A DNA stretch of 46,705 nt. Origin: an uncultured Oscillospiraceae bacterium. GTDB taxonomy: Bacteria > Bacillota > Clostridia > Oscillospirales > Oscillospiraceae. Positions 1 through 8,684 of this stretch are shown here, piece after piece. How positions within the stretch are numbered: position 1 is the stretch's first letter; the number at the start of each line of letters is the position of its first letter. A program made the position numbers and the translations under genes. The stretch is taken from contig CANQXK010000017.1 in NCBI GenBank assembly GCA_947627715.1, positions 1 through 46,705 on the forward strand, written 5' to 3'. The notes beneath the pieces are model-generated. The model made no database searches, was not told the origin of the DNA, and saw nothing but the letters and a program-made list of their open reading frames with translations.

Positions 1-46
1 GACCGTTGACACACCGGCTCCCCGGTGAAAAGTCAACGGTCTTTTT
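1..46 (+). terminator. Rho-independent terminator of a gene left of the window
   Basis: A perfect 10-bp stem pairs positions 1-10 with 32-41, has a smaller nested stem (ACCGG/CCGGT), and is followed by a T-run at 42-46. It must end transcription of a gene whose body lies outside the window. Confidence 0.8.
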
Positions 47-217
47 CTTCCCCAAACGCTCCATTTTGGCGTGGGGGTATAACTGAATACGAATACATAG
101 CCCTTGCTTTCAAAGGCGGTTACAGAGCGACAAATGCTCCAAAATCGCCCCGAGAATTTACGGAAAGCAAGGGCTTTTTCTATTCTCTGGCGGAAACGGA
201 AAGGAGGTGGTGTCTGT

Positions 218-400
218 GTGCCGAGAATGAGCAAAAAGCGGAAACAGGAATGGGCGCTGTTTCTCAATGAGCGAAACCGTATCACCTATAACGAGCTTTG
301 CAGGAAGTGCCAACACGACTGCAAGCAGAGTTTTCGGGTGACGGTTATCGAATGCCCGAACTATTTATCAAAGCGAAAAGGAGAAAATCGAAGTGACTGA
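218..400 (+). CDS. Small conserved protein of an integrative/conjugative element
   Basis: A 60-residue, Lys/Arg-rich protein with three cysteines in its middle (CRKC and a further Cys five residues on, then one near VIEC). The GTG at 218 is chosen because a strong AAGGAGG lies 10 nt upstream; the in-frame ATG at 227 is too far away. It overlaps the next reading frame by 8 nt, so the two are translationally coupled. Small ORFs of this kind precede AAA ATPase genes in Tn916-like and related elements of Firmicutes; the name rests on that context and general resemblance. The biochemical role is unknown. Confidence 0.55.
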   Translation: MPRMSKKRKQEWALFLNERNRITYNELCRKCQHDCKQSFRVTVIECPNYLSKRKGENRSD

Positions 401-556
401 CAATCAAACAAGCGAAGGCGTGGAGCTTGAAATCATCAAGGCAAGCGAGGTCACGCCGAAAGAGGTCAAATGGCTATGGTATCCGTTCATTCCTTACGGC
501 AAGGTCACGCTGTTGCAGGGCGGCCCCGGCGACGGGAAAAGCGCCTTCCTTTTTTT
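393..556 (+). pseudogene. AAA/RecA-like ATPase, 3'-truncated remnant of a mobile element
   Basis: The frame opens with GTG at 393 and runs through a typical N-terminus (EIIKASEVTPKEVKWLWYPFIPYGKVTLLQGGPGDGKS) ending in a Walker A motif GGPGDGKS, as in RepA/AAA_25-type ATPases of integrative elements. Normal family members are several hundred residues long. Here recognisable protein stops within about ten residues of the lysine-serine pair, and the frame then runs antisense through the terminator and 3' end of the MATE gene until a stop at 704. The sequence therefore jumps from element DNA to chromosomal DNA near 548-560. It cannot be a working ATPase. The breakpoint could be a deletion scar or an assembly join. 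Confidence 0.6.
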
Positions 557-580
557 CTCCAAAGGGGTCAAATCCGCAAT

Positions 581-612
581 AAAAAAGGCGGCCTCCGTCC
601 GGCGGCCGCCTT
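581..612 (-). terminator. Terminator of the MATE transporter gene
   Basis: A 9-bp GC-rich stem (585-593 with 604-612) is followed on the minus strand by six or more T residues. It lies directly after the MATE stop codon at 619. Confidence 0.8.
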
Positions 613-618
613 CTGCTT

Positions 619-2004
619 TTATGGGGTTTGCGCCGGTTCCGGCGCGGGCTTTGCCACGTGGGCGTACATACGCTTTCTGGAGAGGAAGCAGGCCGTGCCC
701 ATGACAGCGGCGGTGATGGAGAGGCTCGCGGGGTAGACCATCATGAGCGTCCTGAAGGTGGGGTCGGCGGGGAAGACCACGAACACCCAGAAGAAGCGGC
801 TCCCGCAGACGAAGAGAAGGGAGCAGAGAGCCGGGACGAGGCTGTAGCCGAACCCGCGCATATAGCCGGAGACCACCTCCACCACCATGGAGAAGGTGTG
901 CCCGATGAACATATACCGAAGGCGGATAAGGCCGTTCTCGATCACCGCCGGGTCCTCGTTGAACACCCGCAGCAGCGGCCTTGCGAACAGCAGGAGCAGC
1001 AGCACCGCCGCGCCGAAGAAAGCGTAGCCCACAAGGAAGGTGACCCTCAGGGAGCGGCGGCACCGCTCCAAGTTGCCCGCGCCGCAGTTCTGGCCCACGA
1101 AGGTGGTGACGGCCTGCCCGAAGGAGCTGAGCACCGAGTAGGTGAAGCTCTCCACGTAGTTGGCCGCCGAGGACCCGGCCATGACCACGGTGCCCAGGGA
1201 GTTGAGGGCGCGCTGGATGGTGATGTTGGCCACCGAGAAGACCATGCTCTGCACCCCGGCGGGGAGGCCCACCTGGAGGATGCGCTTCATGGTGAACCAG
1301 TCCACGCGCAAGGCCCGAAACTCCACCCGCACGTCGCCGCGGCTCCTGCACAGAAGCCACAGGAGCACGGCGGAGCTGACGAAGTTGGAGGCCACCGTGG
1401 CGATGGCCACGCCGTCCACCGTCATGTGGAAGCCGGCGACAAAGACCAGGTTCAAGATCACGTTGACCACGCCGGAGATGAAAAGCACGATGAGGGGCGT
1501 CTTTGTGTCCCCCTGCGCCCGGAAGATGGCGGAGAGGAAGTTATAGAGGAGGATGACGGGCATCCCCATGAGGTAGATGCGCAGGTAGAGCACCGCCATG
1601 GCGTGTACGTCCTCCGGCACCTCCATCATGGTGACCACCGGGGAGGAGATGAACCAGCCCAGCACCGCCAGCCCCACGCCCCCCACAAGGCCGAGGATGA
1701 TGGAGGTGTGGACGGTCTTGCGGATGCCGTCGCGGTTGCCCGCGCCCAGGTATTGGGAGACCAGGACGTTGGTGCCCAGGGAAAGGCCGATGAAGAGATT
1801 GACCAAAAGCCCGATGATCGGCCCGTTGCTGCCCACCGCGGCCTGGGCGGCGTTTCCCACGAACCGCCCCACCACCGCCACGTCCGCGGCGTTGAAGACC
1901 TGCTGCAAGATGCTTGTGGCCGCCAGGGGCAGGGCAAAGAGAAGGATCTTATCCCAGATGGTGCCGGAGAGCATCCCGGCTTTACGTTCGCTTGCTGATT
2001 TCAT
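619..2004 (-). CDS. MATE family multidrug/Na+ (or H+) antiporter
   Basis: A 461-residue polytopic membrane protein with two homologous halves of six predicted helices each, matching the usual MATE length of about 450. The N-terminus (LSGTIWDKILLFALPLAATSILQQVFNAADVAVVGRFVG) is the classic first MatE repeat of DinF/NorM-like proteins, and the second half begins near VDWFTMKRILQVGLPAGVQSM. The family exports cationic drugs or metabolites using an ion gradient. The ATG at 2004 (MKSASERKAG) is preferred over the upstream in-frame ATG at 2061, whose extra residues look non-membrane and unlike the family. It is last in a minus-strand run, after the lyase-like gene, and has its own terminator. Substrate unknown. 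Confidence 0.9.
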   Translation of the reverse strand: MKSASERKAGMLSGTIWDKILLFALPLAATSILQQVFNAADVAVVGRFVGNAAQAAVGSNGPIIGLLVNLFIGLSLGTNVLVSQYLGAGNRDGIRKTVHTSIILGLVGGVGLAVLGWFISSPVVTMMEVPEDVHAMAVLYLRIYLMGMPVILLYNFLSAIFRAQGDTKTPLIVLFISGVVNVILNLVFVAGFHMTVDGVAIATVASNFVSSAVLLWLLCRSRGDVRVEFRALRVDWFTMKRILQVGLPAGVQSMVFSVANITIQRALNSLGTVVMAGSSAANYVESFTYSVLSSFGQAVTTFVGQNCGAGNLERCRRSLRVTFLVGYAFFGAAVLLLLLFARPLLRVFNEDPAVIENGLIRLRYMFIGHTFSMVVEVVSGYMRGFGYSLVPALCSLLFVCGSRFFWVFVVFPADPTFRTLMMVYPASLSITAAVMGTACFLSRKRMYAHVAKPAPEPAQTP

Positions 2005-2101
2005 GCCGAAAAGACCGTTCTTTCCTTGAGATTGTCCCCACCTTTGGGGACGGCTTGCCAAAAACGCAAATCAGTTTATTCCCCGCGATATGCCCGCCGG
2101 G

Positions 2102-2121
2102 AAAAGCCCGTCAGGGCTTTT
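2102..2121 (-). terminator. Short hairpin at the end of the lyase-like gene
   Basis: An 8-bp inverted repeat (2102-2109 with 2114-2121) overlaps the stop codon at 2111-2113 and ends in a TTTT run on the minus strand. It may give partial termination before the MATE gene. Confidence 0.45.
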
Positions 2122-3271
2122 GGGGTATAAGCAGGGGCAGGGAGGTCACGTCGTCGGGGATCTGCGCAAGATACATCTGGCAGTAGCCGCTGACGTCGGA
2201 GTTGAAGAGGATCCGCTTCCCGTCCGCGCAGAAGCGGGGGTGCGGGTGGTGAGAGCCGTAGAAGAAGCTCCCGTCGTGCATACACAGGACCCGCGCCGGG
2301 TCGAAGTCCGTGCCGTTGAAGCGGTAGAGCTTGATGGAGTTCCCGGAGTCGGAGACGATCAGGTCAAAGTCGTTGGAGTGGATGTGGTCCGGGGAGGGGA
2401 GAGGGACGCATTCGGCCTCCCGCTGGCCGGAGCCGTCATATCTCACCACGCCGAACCAGGACTTGCCCTCCTCGCGCCGGTGGACCTGATAACCGATGTG
2501 CTCCCCGTCCAGGTGCCAGTACTCGTGGCCCACCATCTCGCCAGGGACCTGGCGCTCCCGCACCCGGCGGGGCGCGCCCTCGTCCATGTCCAGGACCCAG
2601 ATGCGGTGGTCCACCAGATTCCAGGGCCCCTCATGACAGAAGCTCAGGAGCTGGGGCCGCGTGGGGGAGGGGTTCACGTGCCCCACCCAGGCGTACTCCT
2701 GCCAGATCTCCTCGCCGCCGCCGCGCTCGGTGTCGATGCGGACGATGCGGGTGTCCGGGCGGGCCTCGAAGGTCTCCCTCATGCCGATGTAGCTGGCGGA
2801 CAGGTTGGCGTAGACCCGGCCGGAGAGGTCCTCCCCCACGGTGGCGTAGGCGAAGCGCCCGTCCGCGCCGGTGAGGCCGCCGTGGAGAGTGAAGCCCGAG
2901 GGGCAGGTGTACAGGAGGCGGGTCTCAAGCGTCTCAAGGTCCAGGGCGTACAGGCGGTTTTCCAGGGTGTAGTACACCTCCGGCCTTGCGGGGTTTACGT
3001 CGTTGGGGAAGTTGGGCGTGGAGGCCGCGCGGGCGGGGAAGTCCGTCAGGCGCGCGATCTCGCCGCTCTCCAGCTCGATGGAGAAGAGGTTGGAGGCGTT
3101 GTCCCTGTCGCCCCGGAAAAGGAGACGCCTCCCGCCGTCCCACCAGCCGTTGTTGGTAAAATAGGCGTGGAGGCTGTGGCCCAGATAGCTTGTGAGCTGT
3201 GTGACGGCGGCGCCGGAGACCCGGTCGCGCCGCTCACATTTCTCGCTGGGCCACGTCTGATACGATCTCAC
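2111..3271 (-). CDS. Oligogalacturonate lyase-like beta-propeller protein (PL22 type)
   Basis: A 386-residue cytoplasmic protein with no signal peptide. It shows repeated propeller-blade motifs (DGGRRLLFRGDRDNASNLFSIEL, ADGKRILFNSD). The C-terminal region keeps the histidines that bind Mn2+ in oligogalacturonate lyases: HIHSND near residues 296-298 and HHPHP at 341-345. In the known family these enzymes cleave digalacturonate to unsaturated and keto-deoxyuronate products at the end of pectin breakdown. The GTG start at 3271 is supported by an AAAGGGG site nine bases upstream. No other pectin genes flank it, so the exact oligosaccharide is inferred from the family alone. A more general WD40-like protein is the alternative. 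Confidence 0.75.
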   Translation of the reverse strand: MRSYQTWPSEKCERRDRVSGAAVTQLTSYLGHSLHAYFTNNGWWDGGRRLLFRGDRDNASNLFSIELESGEIARLTDFPARAASTPNFPNDVNPARPEVYYTLENRLYALDLETLETRLLYTCPSGFTLHGGLTGADGRFAYATVGEDLSGRVYANLSASYIGMRETFEARPDTRIVRIDTERGGGEEIWQEYAWVGHVNPSPTRPQLLSFCHEGPWNLVDHRIWVLDMDEGAPRRVRERQVPGEMVGHEYWHLDGEHIGYQVHRREEGKSWFGVVRYDGSGQREAECVPLPSPDHIHSNDFDLIVSDSGNSIKLYRFNGTDFDPARVLCMHDGSFFYGSHHPHPRFCADGKRILFNSDVSGYCQMYLAQIPDDVTSLPLLIPQKP

Positions 3272-3346
3272 CGTGGTTTGACCCCTTTCTTAATAATATT
3301 AATGAATGAGATACGGTCCTTTCGGTTTTCCGGCCCGGCGGGGCGG

Positions 3347-4075
3347 TCAGTCGTGCCGCGTCCCGTCCGTCCAGCACTCGCAAAAGCGCGCGGAGAAGGA
3401 GGGGGCGGCCCCCTGAAGGAGAAGGTGGGTCACGTCCCCGTACCGCCACACCCGAAAGGAGGCGATCCCCTGCCGCCGTTCCTCGGTGTAGACCGTGGTG
3501 ACGGAGGAGGGCGCGGCGCATAGCCCGTGCCAGAGGAGCATGGGGGAGGCCCCCATGAGGTGGCTCAGCAGCACGCACCCCACGCCGTAGTGGCAGAAAA
3601 ACGCCAGCGTGTCGTGGTTTGACCGCTCCACCCTGTATAGTCCGCCCTCCCGCCGGTAGCCGTTTTCGGCCAAAAGCGCGTCAAAGGCCGCCGTCACCCG
3701 GTCGTACTCCGCTTTCACGTTCCCCGCCGCCATCACCGGGTGCTGGAACCAACGGCCGCCGTCGTGCAGGAGCGGGTCGTCCGCCCAGTCCTCCGGCAGC
3801 CAGTCCCAGCAGATGTGCTGTTGGGAGCTGTCGTCCGGCCGCCAGATGGGGGCGGAAAACTCCCGGAGCCAGTCGCAGACCTCCGCCTCCTGCCCCAGGA
3901 CCCGGAGCGTCAGGGACGCGGTGTCCCGCGCCCGGCCCAGGGGGGAGACGTAGAAGCGATGGATGGTCTCGCCCTTCAGAAAGTCCGCCAGACACCGGGC
4001 CTCCCGCCACCCGGTCTCGGTCAGGGTGTCGTTCTCGTAATCCGGGTCGGCGTGACGGATGAACAGAAGCCTCAT
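3347..4075 (-). CDS. Histidine phosphatase family protein (phosphoglycerate mutase-like)
   Basis: A 242-residue protein that opens with the branch-1 signature as IRHADP (residues 6-11, the catalytic His at 8; RHA in place of the commoner RHG). It continues with the VSPLGRARDTA motif near residues 43-53 and a second catalytic His in FFCHYGVG near residue 160. The family transfers phosphate through a phospho-histidine on sugars, nucleotides or proteins. Here the substrate is unknown, since the length and the insert after residue 75 do not match glycolytic GpmA. The stop is 75 nt from the start of the lyase-like gene, so the two may be co-transcribed. Confidence 0.85.
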   Translation of the reverse strand: MRLLFIRHADPDYENDTLTETGWREARCLADFLKGETIHRFYVSPLGRARDTASLTLRVLGQEAEVCDWLREFSAPIWRPDDSSQQHICWDWLPEDWADDPLLHDGGRWFQHPVMAAGNVKAEYDRVTAAFDALLAENGYRREGGLYRVERSNHDTLAFFCHYGVGCVLLSHLMGASPMLLWHGLCAAPSSVTTVYTEERRQGIASFRVWRYGDVTHLLLQGAAPSFSARFCECWTDGTRHD

Positions 4076-4499
4076 GGCATCGCCCCACTAAAATGTTTTC
4101 AATCATTGTACAACGTTTTATGAAAAAATTCCTCTGATTTTTTCCACAAAAATCAGAGGAATTTATATGAGAATTGCGGGAGGTTTGACTGATACGAATA
4201 TCCAATTAAAATAAGCCATTCGCGGCGGCCTTTTTTGTGTCAAGCGGCGTCAGCCGCCTTGGCAATACATACAGTATTCCCTGTGGCGTCTTCCTTGCCT
4301 GACGCAAAAAATCCTCGCCGCTCGGTGCCTTTTTTGATCGGATATTCGTATTATTTGCAAAAATTGCGCCATGCCCTCCGCCGCACCGCCCTCCGGGGGA
4401 AAACCGCCGTTATTTTAGCGGGAATTTCACCGTTTTGCGGGCCAAAGTCAGTTAATTCGACAATCTTTGCCCCAACACATTGCAAATTCTTTAGGAGCC
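4076..4499. other. Non-coding gap with an AT-rich hairpin
   Basis: No supported gene lies here. A perfect 17-bp stem (4126-4142 with 4148-4164, 5-nt loop) is the main structure. A 118-codon frame from 4235 has no ribosome site, an unlikely composition and runs into the MarR start, so it is not called. The stretch 4310-4420 encodes a Lys/Arg-rich peptide in that frame that resembles a dispersed intergenic repeat more than a gene. Confidence 0.5.
4126..4164. repeat. Perfect 17-bp AT-rich inverted repeat
   Basis: Arms 4126-4142 and 4148-4164 are exact reverse complements around a 5-nt loop. Each strand ends in T-rich sequence, so it could work as a weak bidirectional terminator, or be a small palindromic element. 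Confidence 0.7.
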
Positions 4500-4528
4500 T
4501 TGACATTTTTGCCGCGCCGATTTATAAT
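4500..4528 (+). promoter_or_regulatory. Sigma-A promoter of the marR-ABC exporter operon
   Basis: TTGACA at 4500-4505, a 17-nt spacer, and TATAAT at 4523-4528: a perfect consensus promoter about 60 nt before the MarR start. Confidence 0.85.
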
Positions 4529-4595
4529 TTCAGGGCTGAGACGGCGCGGGTCAGGCTCCCGCGCCTCAACGGACGAATTTATGGGAAGTGAGCCA

Positions 4596-5039
4596 ATGAC
4601 GGACGATCCGCGGACGGAGGACCGGGGCGGGGAGGAGAGCCTTCACGCCCTGTTTTTGCGCTGCTCCAACATCATCTCCCGCCGCATCGGGGGGAACGCC
4701 AGCCGCAGGCAGATCATCGCGCTCCTCAACGAGCGGGGGGCGCTGACCCAGTGCGAGCTGCAAAAGCTCCTGGGCATCCAGGCGGGGAGCCTCAGCGAGC
4801 TGGTGGCGAGGATGGAGAAATTCGGCGTCATCACCAGAGCGCCGGACGAGGCCGACAGGCGGCGGATCGTCATACGCCTCACCCCCCTGGGGGAGGAGCG
4901 GGCCAGAGAACCCCGGACCATCGGCGACGACCGGCTCTTTGCCGCGCTGACAGACGGGGAGCGCCGCGCCCTGCGGGAGATGCTCCAGAAAATCGAGGAC
5001 GCCCACAACAGATGGAAGCAGGAGGTGGACGGGAAATGA
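4596..5039 (+). CDS. MarR family transcriptional regulator
   Basis: A 147-residue winged-helix protein. The recognition region reads QCELQKLLGIQAGSLSELVARMEKFGVITRAPDEADRRRIVIRLTPLGEE, the typical MarR helix-turn-helix plus wing with its DxRR motif. It probably represses its own operon: its stop overlaps the start of the first exporter half by ATGA, and the consensus promoter lies just upstream. The start at 4596 is chosen because a GGAAGTGAG sits a few bases ahead; ATG at 4581 is possible. MarR regulators are commonly released by the compounds their target pump exports, but the ligand is unknown here. Confidence 0.88.
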   Translation: MTDDPRTEDRGGEESLHALFLRCSNIISRRIGGNASRRQIIALLNERGALTQCELQKLLGIQAGSLSELVARMEKFGVITRAPDEADRRRIVIRLTPLGEERAREPRTIGDDRLFAALTDGERRALREMLQKIEDAHNRWKQEVDGK

Positions 5040-6790
5040 AACTCATCTTCAGATACCTTGGCCGGTACAAAAAGCTGGTGTTCATCACCATGATCATGAA
5101 GCTGCTGGGGACGGTGGTGGAGCTTCTTCTCCCCACCATCTTTGAGCATATCATCGACAAGGTGGTCCCGGCGGGCAAGCTTGCCCCGGTGCTTTTTTGG
5201 GGCCTTGGGATGTTCGCCACCGCCATTTTATGCCGGGAGCTGAACGTCCACGCCAACCGCCGGGCCATCGACAACGCCCACAAGGTCAGCTACGACGTGC
5301 GGCAGGACCTTTTCAAAAAGACCATGAACCTCTCCGGGGCGCAGTTTGACGCCTTCGGCCTGCCCAGCATCATCTCCCGCATGACCTCGGACTCCTACAA
5401 CGTCCAGTCCGCGGCCCAGCAGCTCCAGCTCATGTGCATCCGCGCGCCCATGATGCTCATCGGCGGCATCCTCGTCTCCCTGTGGATGGACGCGAGCCTC
5501 GCCCTCATCATGGTCATTATGCTGCCCCTGCTCATCGCCATCATTTTAGGCGTGTCCGCCAAGGGCCTGCCCCTTTACGCCAAGGTCCAGCAGAAGCTTG
5601 ACGTGGTGGTGCGGGTCATGCGGGAGAACATCACCGGCATCCGGGTGGTGAAGGCCCTGTCCAAGGCCGACTACGAGAAGCGCCGCTTTGCCAGTGTCAA
5701 CGAGGAAATGACGAAGAGCGACATCACCGCCACCACCGTCATGGCCATCCCCGGCCCCTTCATGCAGATGTGCCTCAACACGGGCCTTGCCCTGGTGGTC
5801 ATCGTGGGCGCGGGCCGCGTAAACCGGGGCGTGATGGACCCCGGCGTTATCCTGGCCTTCCTCACCTATTTCAACATGGTCACCATGGGCGTCATGGGCC
5901 TCTCCCGTATCTTCATGACCATGAGCCGGGCCAGCGCCAGCGCCAACCGCATCGCCTCCGTCATCGACGCGGATACCGACCTGCCCGCCCTGGGGGAGGA
6001 CGAGGCCAAAAAGCCCTCCGGCGAGGGCTTCATCCGCTTTGAGAATGTGGACTTCAGCTACGGCGAGGACTCCGCCGACAAGTCGGGGTTCGTGGGAGAG
6101 AGCCGGGAAAAGGCCCTGTCCAACATCTCCTTCACCGTGAACAGGGGGGAGAGCCTGGGCATCATCGGCCCCACCGGCTGCGGCAAGACCACCATCATCA
6201 ACCTTCTGATGCGCTTTTACGACGTCACCGACGGCGGCGTCTTTGTGGACGGGCGGGACGTGCGCACCTACGAGAAGGACGAGCTTCGCCGCCGGTTCGG
6301 GACGGTCTTTCAAAACGACGTGGTCTTCCAGGACACCCTGCGGGAGAACATCAGCTTCGGCCGCGAGGTGACGGAGGACAATATCTTAGAGGCCGTCCGG
6401 GACGCCCAGGCCGCGGAGTTCATCGCGGGCCTGCCCGACGGGCTGGAGCACGAGGCCGCCATCAAGGGGGCCAACCTCTCCGGCGGGCAGAAGCAGCGGA
6501 TCTTCGTCTCCCGCGCCCTGGCCGCAAGGCCGGAGATCTTGGTGCTGGACGACTCCTCCTCCGCCCTGGACTACAAGACGGACGCGGCCATGCGCCGGGC
6601 CATCGCCGAAAATCACGCCGACAGCACCATCCTCATGATCGCCCAGCGGGTCTCCAGCGTCATGAACATGACCAAGATTTTGGTGCTGGACAACGGCAAG
6701 TGCATCGGCTACGGCACCCACGAGGAGCTTATGAAAAACTGCAAGCCCTATCAGGAGACCTTCAAGGTCCAGATGGGCGAGATCGCGTAA
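5036..6790 (+). CDS. Heterodimeric ABC exporter half, degenerate Walker B subunit
   Basis: A 584-residue exporter with an N-terminal six-helix domain (about residues 1-310) and a C-terminal ATPase domain. Walker A GPTGCGKT is at residues 378-385 and the signature LSGGQKQR at 481-488. Walker B reads LVLDDSSSALD with Asp506 where the catalytic Glu is expected. This matches the non-catalytic subunit of heterodimers such as TM287/288 or BmrCD. Its canonical signature would complete the active ATP site built on the partner gene. The ATG overlaps the MarR stop (ATGA) and has AGGAGGTGG upstream. Such pumps export drugs or lipids; the substrate is unknown. Confidence 0.9.
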   Translation: MKLIFRYLGRYKKLVFITMIMKLLGTVVELLLPTIFEHIIDKVVPAGKLAPVLFWGLGMFATAILCRELNVHANRRAIDNAHKVSYDVRQDLFKKTMNLSGAQFDAFGLPSIISRMTSDSYNVQSAAQQLQLMCIRAPMMLIGGILVSLWMDASLALIMVIMLPLLIAIILGVSAKGLPLYAKVQQKLDVVVRVMRENITGIRVVKALSKADYEKRRFASVNEEMTKSDITATTVMAIPGPFMQMCLNTGLALVVIVGAGRVNRGVMDPGVILAFLTYFNMVTMGVMGLSRIFMTMSRASASANRIASVIDADTDLPALGEDEAKKPSGEGFIRFENVDFSYGEDSADKSGFVGESREKALSNISFTVNRGESLGIIGPTGCGKTTIINLLMRFYDVTDGGVFVDGRDVRTYEKDELRRRFGTVFQNDVVFQDTLRENISFGREVTEDNILEAVRDAQAAEFIAGLPDGLEHEAAIKGANLSGGQKQRIFVSRALAARPEILVLDDSSSALDYKTDAAMRRAIAENHADSTILMIAQRVSSVMNMTKILVLDNGKCIGYGTHEELMKNCKPYQETFKVQMGEIA

Positions 6791-6803
6791 GGAGGCGAAG
6801 GAT

Positions 6804-8594
6804 ATGCCGGGAGCCGGAGACAGGGGCGGCGTCAAGCGCAAACCCAGGGACGCGAAGCGCACGCTCAGAAGGATCATCAGATATATGGCCCTCTACAAGT
6901 GGGTGGTGGTGGCGCTGGTCATCCTCGCCTTCCTCAGCAACGTGGGCAACCTCATGGGGCCGCGCCTGGCCGGAAAGGCCATCGGCGTGGTGGAGGAGGG
7001 CGCCAAGCTGGGCGCGGGCCGGATCGACATGGACGAGGTGGTGCGCTACGCCGTCCTCATGATGATCTTTTACGTGGGAAGCACGCTTTTGAGCTTCCTG
7101 GTGGGCATCGGCATGGCCAGAGTGGGCCGCCGGATCGCCAACCATATGCGCCGGGACGTGTTCCACAAGATCATGGCCATGCCCGTGAGCTACTTTGACC
7201 GCAACCAGGCCGGCGACATCATCAGCCGCGTCAGCTACGACGTGGACGTGGTGACCATGAGCCTTAGTTCCGACGTGGTGCAGATCATCACCAGCCTCGT
7301 CACCGTGGTGGGGAGCTTCGTGATGATGGTCATTATCTCCCCGCCGCTGATGCTGTGCATGGTCTTTACCATCCCGGTGTCCATATGGTACACCCGGCAT
7401 ATGTCCAAAAAGACGCGGCCCCTCTACTCAAAGCGCAGCGCCGCCTACGGCGACATGAACGGCTTTGCCGAGGAGATGTTCTCCGGGCAGAAGACCATCT
7501 TGGCCTACGCCAACGAGGACCGGGTGACGGACAACTTCTCCCACATCAACGGGGCAGCCGCCGAGGCGTACAAAAACTCCGACGGCCTGGGCATCACCAT
7601 GGGACCCACCATCGGCATGATCAACAACTTCGGCCTCTCCGCCATCGGCATGGGCGGCGCGGTGCTGTACCTTTTGAAAATCGTGGGCCTTGAGCAGATC
7701 TCCACCTTCGTGCTGTACTCCCGGAAATTCTCCGGCCCCATCAACGAGATCAGCAACATCATCAACGAGATCTACTCCGCCCTGGCCGCCGCCGAGCGCG
7801 TCTTTGAGTTTCTGGACGAGCCGGAGGAGCCGAAGGACGTCCCGGACGCCCGGGAGCTTTCAGACTGCCGGGGCGAGGTCCGGGTGGACGACGTGTGCTT
7901 CGGCTACACGCCGGACAAGCTCATCCTGAAGCACGTCGCCCTGGAGGCCGCCCCCGGCCAGACCATCGCCATCGTGGGTCCCACCGGGGCGGGGAAGACC
8001 ACCATCATCAACCTTCTGATGCGCTTTTACGACGTGAACTCCGGCGGCATCTACGTGGACGGGCGGGAATCCAGGGAGTACACCATGGACTCCCTGCGCC
8101 GCAGCTACGCCATGGTGCTCCAGGACACTTGGGTGTTCAACGGCACCATCTTCGACAACATCGCCTACGGCAAGGAGAACGCCACCGAGGAGGAGGTCAT
8201 CCAAGCTGCCAAGGCCGCCATGATCCACAGCTACATCATGCGCCTGCCCCAGGGCTACAAGACCGTGATCAGTGAGGACGGCGGCAACATCTCCAAGGGC
8301 CAGAAGCAGCTGCTGACCATCGCCCGCGCCATGCTCTACAACACCAGTATGCTCATCCTGGACGAGGCCACCTCCAACGTGGACACCACCACCGAGCGCC
8401 AGGTCCAGAAGGCCATCCGGGGCCTGATGCGGGGCAAGACCAGCTTCGTCATCGCCCACAGGCTCAGTACCGTCCAGAACGCCGACAAGATACTGGTCAT
8501 CGACCACGGCAACCTTGTGGAGCAGGGTTCCCACGAGGAGCTGATGGCCCAGCGCGGCTTCTACTACAAGCTCTACGCCAGCCAGTACGAATAA
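6804..8594 (+). CDS. Heterodimeric ABC exporter half, catalytic subunit
   Basis: A 596-residue partner of the upstream exporter half, 13 nt after it with an AAGGAGG site. The membrane domain covers about residues 20-340. The ATPase domain has Walker A GPTGAGKTT at 392-400 and a complete Walker B LILDEATSNVD with Asp520 and catalytic Glu521, but a degraded signature ISKGQKQL near 496 instead of LSGGQ. The two genes are complementary: each supplies the half-site the other has lost, giving one hydrolysing and one degenerate nucleotide site. Paired expression behind the MarR gene suggests induction by the exported compound. Confidence 0.9.
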   Translation: MPGAGDRGGVKRKPRDAKRTLRRIIRYMALYKWVVVALVILAFLSNVGNLMGPRLAGKAIGVVEEGAKLGAGRIDMDEVVRYAVLMMIFYVGSTLLSFLVGIGMARVGRRIANHMRRDVFHKIMAMPVSYFDRNQAGDIISRVSYDVDVVTMSLSSDVVQIITSLVTVVGSFVMMVIISPPLMLCMVFTIPVSIWYTRHMSKKTRPLYSKRSAAYGDMNGFAEEMFSGQKTILAYANEDRVTDNFSHINGAAAEAYKNSDGLGITMGPTIGMINNFGLSAIGMGGAVLYLLKIVGLEQISTFVLYSRKFSGPINEISNIINEIYSALAAAERVFEFLDEPEEPKDVPDARELSDCRGEVRVDDVCFGYTPDKLILKHVALEAAPGQTIAIVGPTGAGKTTIINLLMRFYDVNSGGIYVDGRESREYTMDSLRRSYAMVLQDTWVFNGTIFDNIAYGKENATEEEVIQAAKAAMIHSYIMRLPQGYKTVISEDGGNISKGQKQLLTIARAMLYNTSMLILDEATSNVDTTTERQVQKAIRGLMRGKTSFVIAHRLSTVQNADKILVIDHGNLVEQGSHEELMAQRGFYYKLYASQYE

Positions 8595-8645
8595 CTTACG
8601 GCGCCCCGCGTAACACCGTACATAAAAAATTTTTTAAAACCTCCG

Positions 8646-8671
8646 CCGCCCCTCTTGACAGAGAGGGGCGG
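8646..8671. repeat. GC-rich hairpin overlapping the sdpR -35 box
   Basis: A 9-bp stem (8646-8654 with 8663-8671) encloses the TTGACA of the next promoter in its loop. It follows the exporter operon by 50 nt and may act as its terminator, though no T-run follows on the plus strand. Confidence 0.5.
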
Positions 8672-8683
8672 TTATGGTATATT
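8655..8683 (+). promoter_or_regulatory. Promoter of the SdpR/SdpI-like operon
   Basis: TTGACA (8655-8660), 17-nt spacer, TATATT (8678-8683). The initiation point would fall inside the palindrome that follows. Confidence 0.85.
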
Positions 8684-8684
8684 A

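Noticed and set aside
619-1998. Long plus-strand frames opposite the MATE gene (for example 628-1998)
   Set aside because: Antisense shadows of a GC-rich gene: His/Asp/Gly-heavy composition, no ribosome site and no domain.
4235-4591. 118-codon plus-strand frame before the MarR gene
   Set aside because: No ribosome site, contains the MarR promoter, and no recognisable domain; kept only as a possible repeat.
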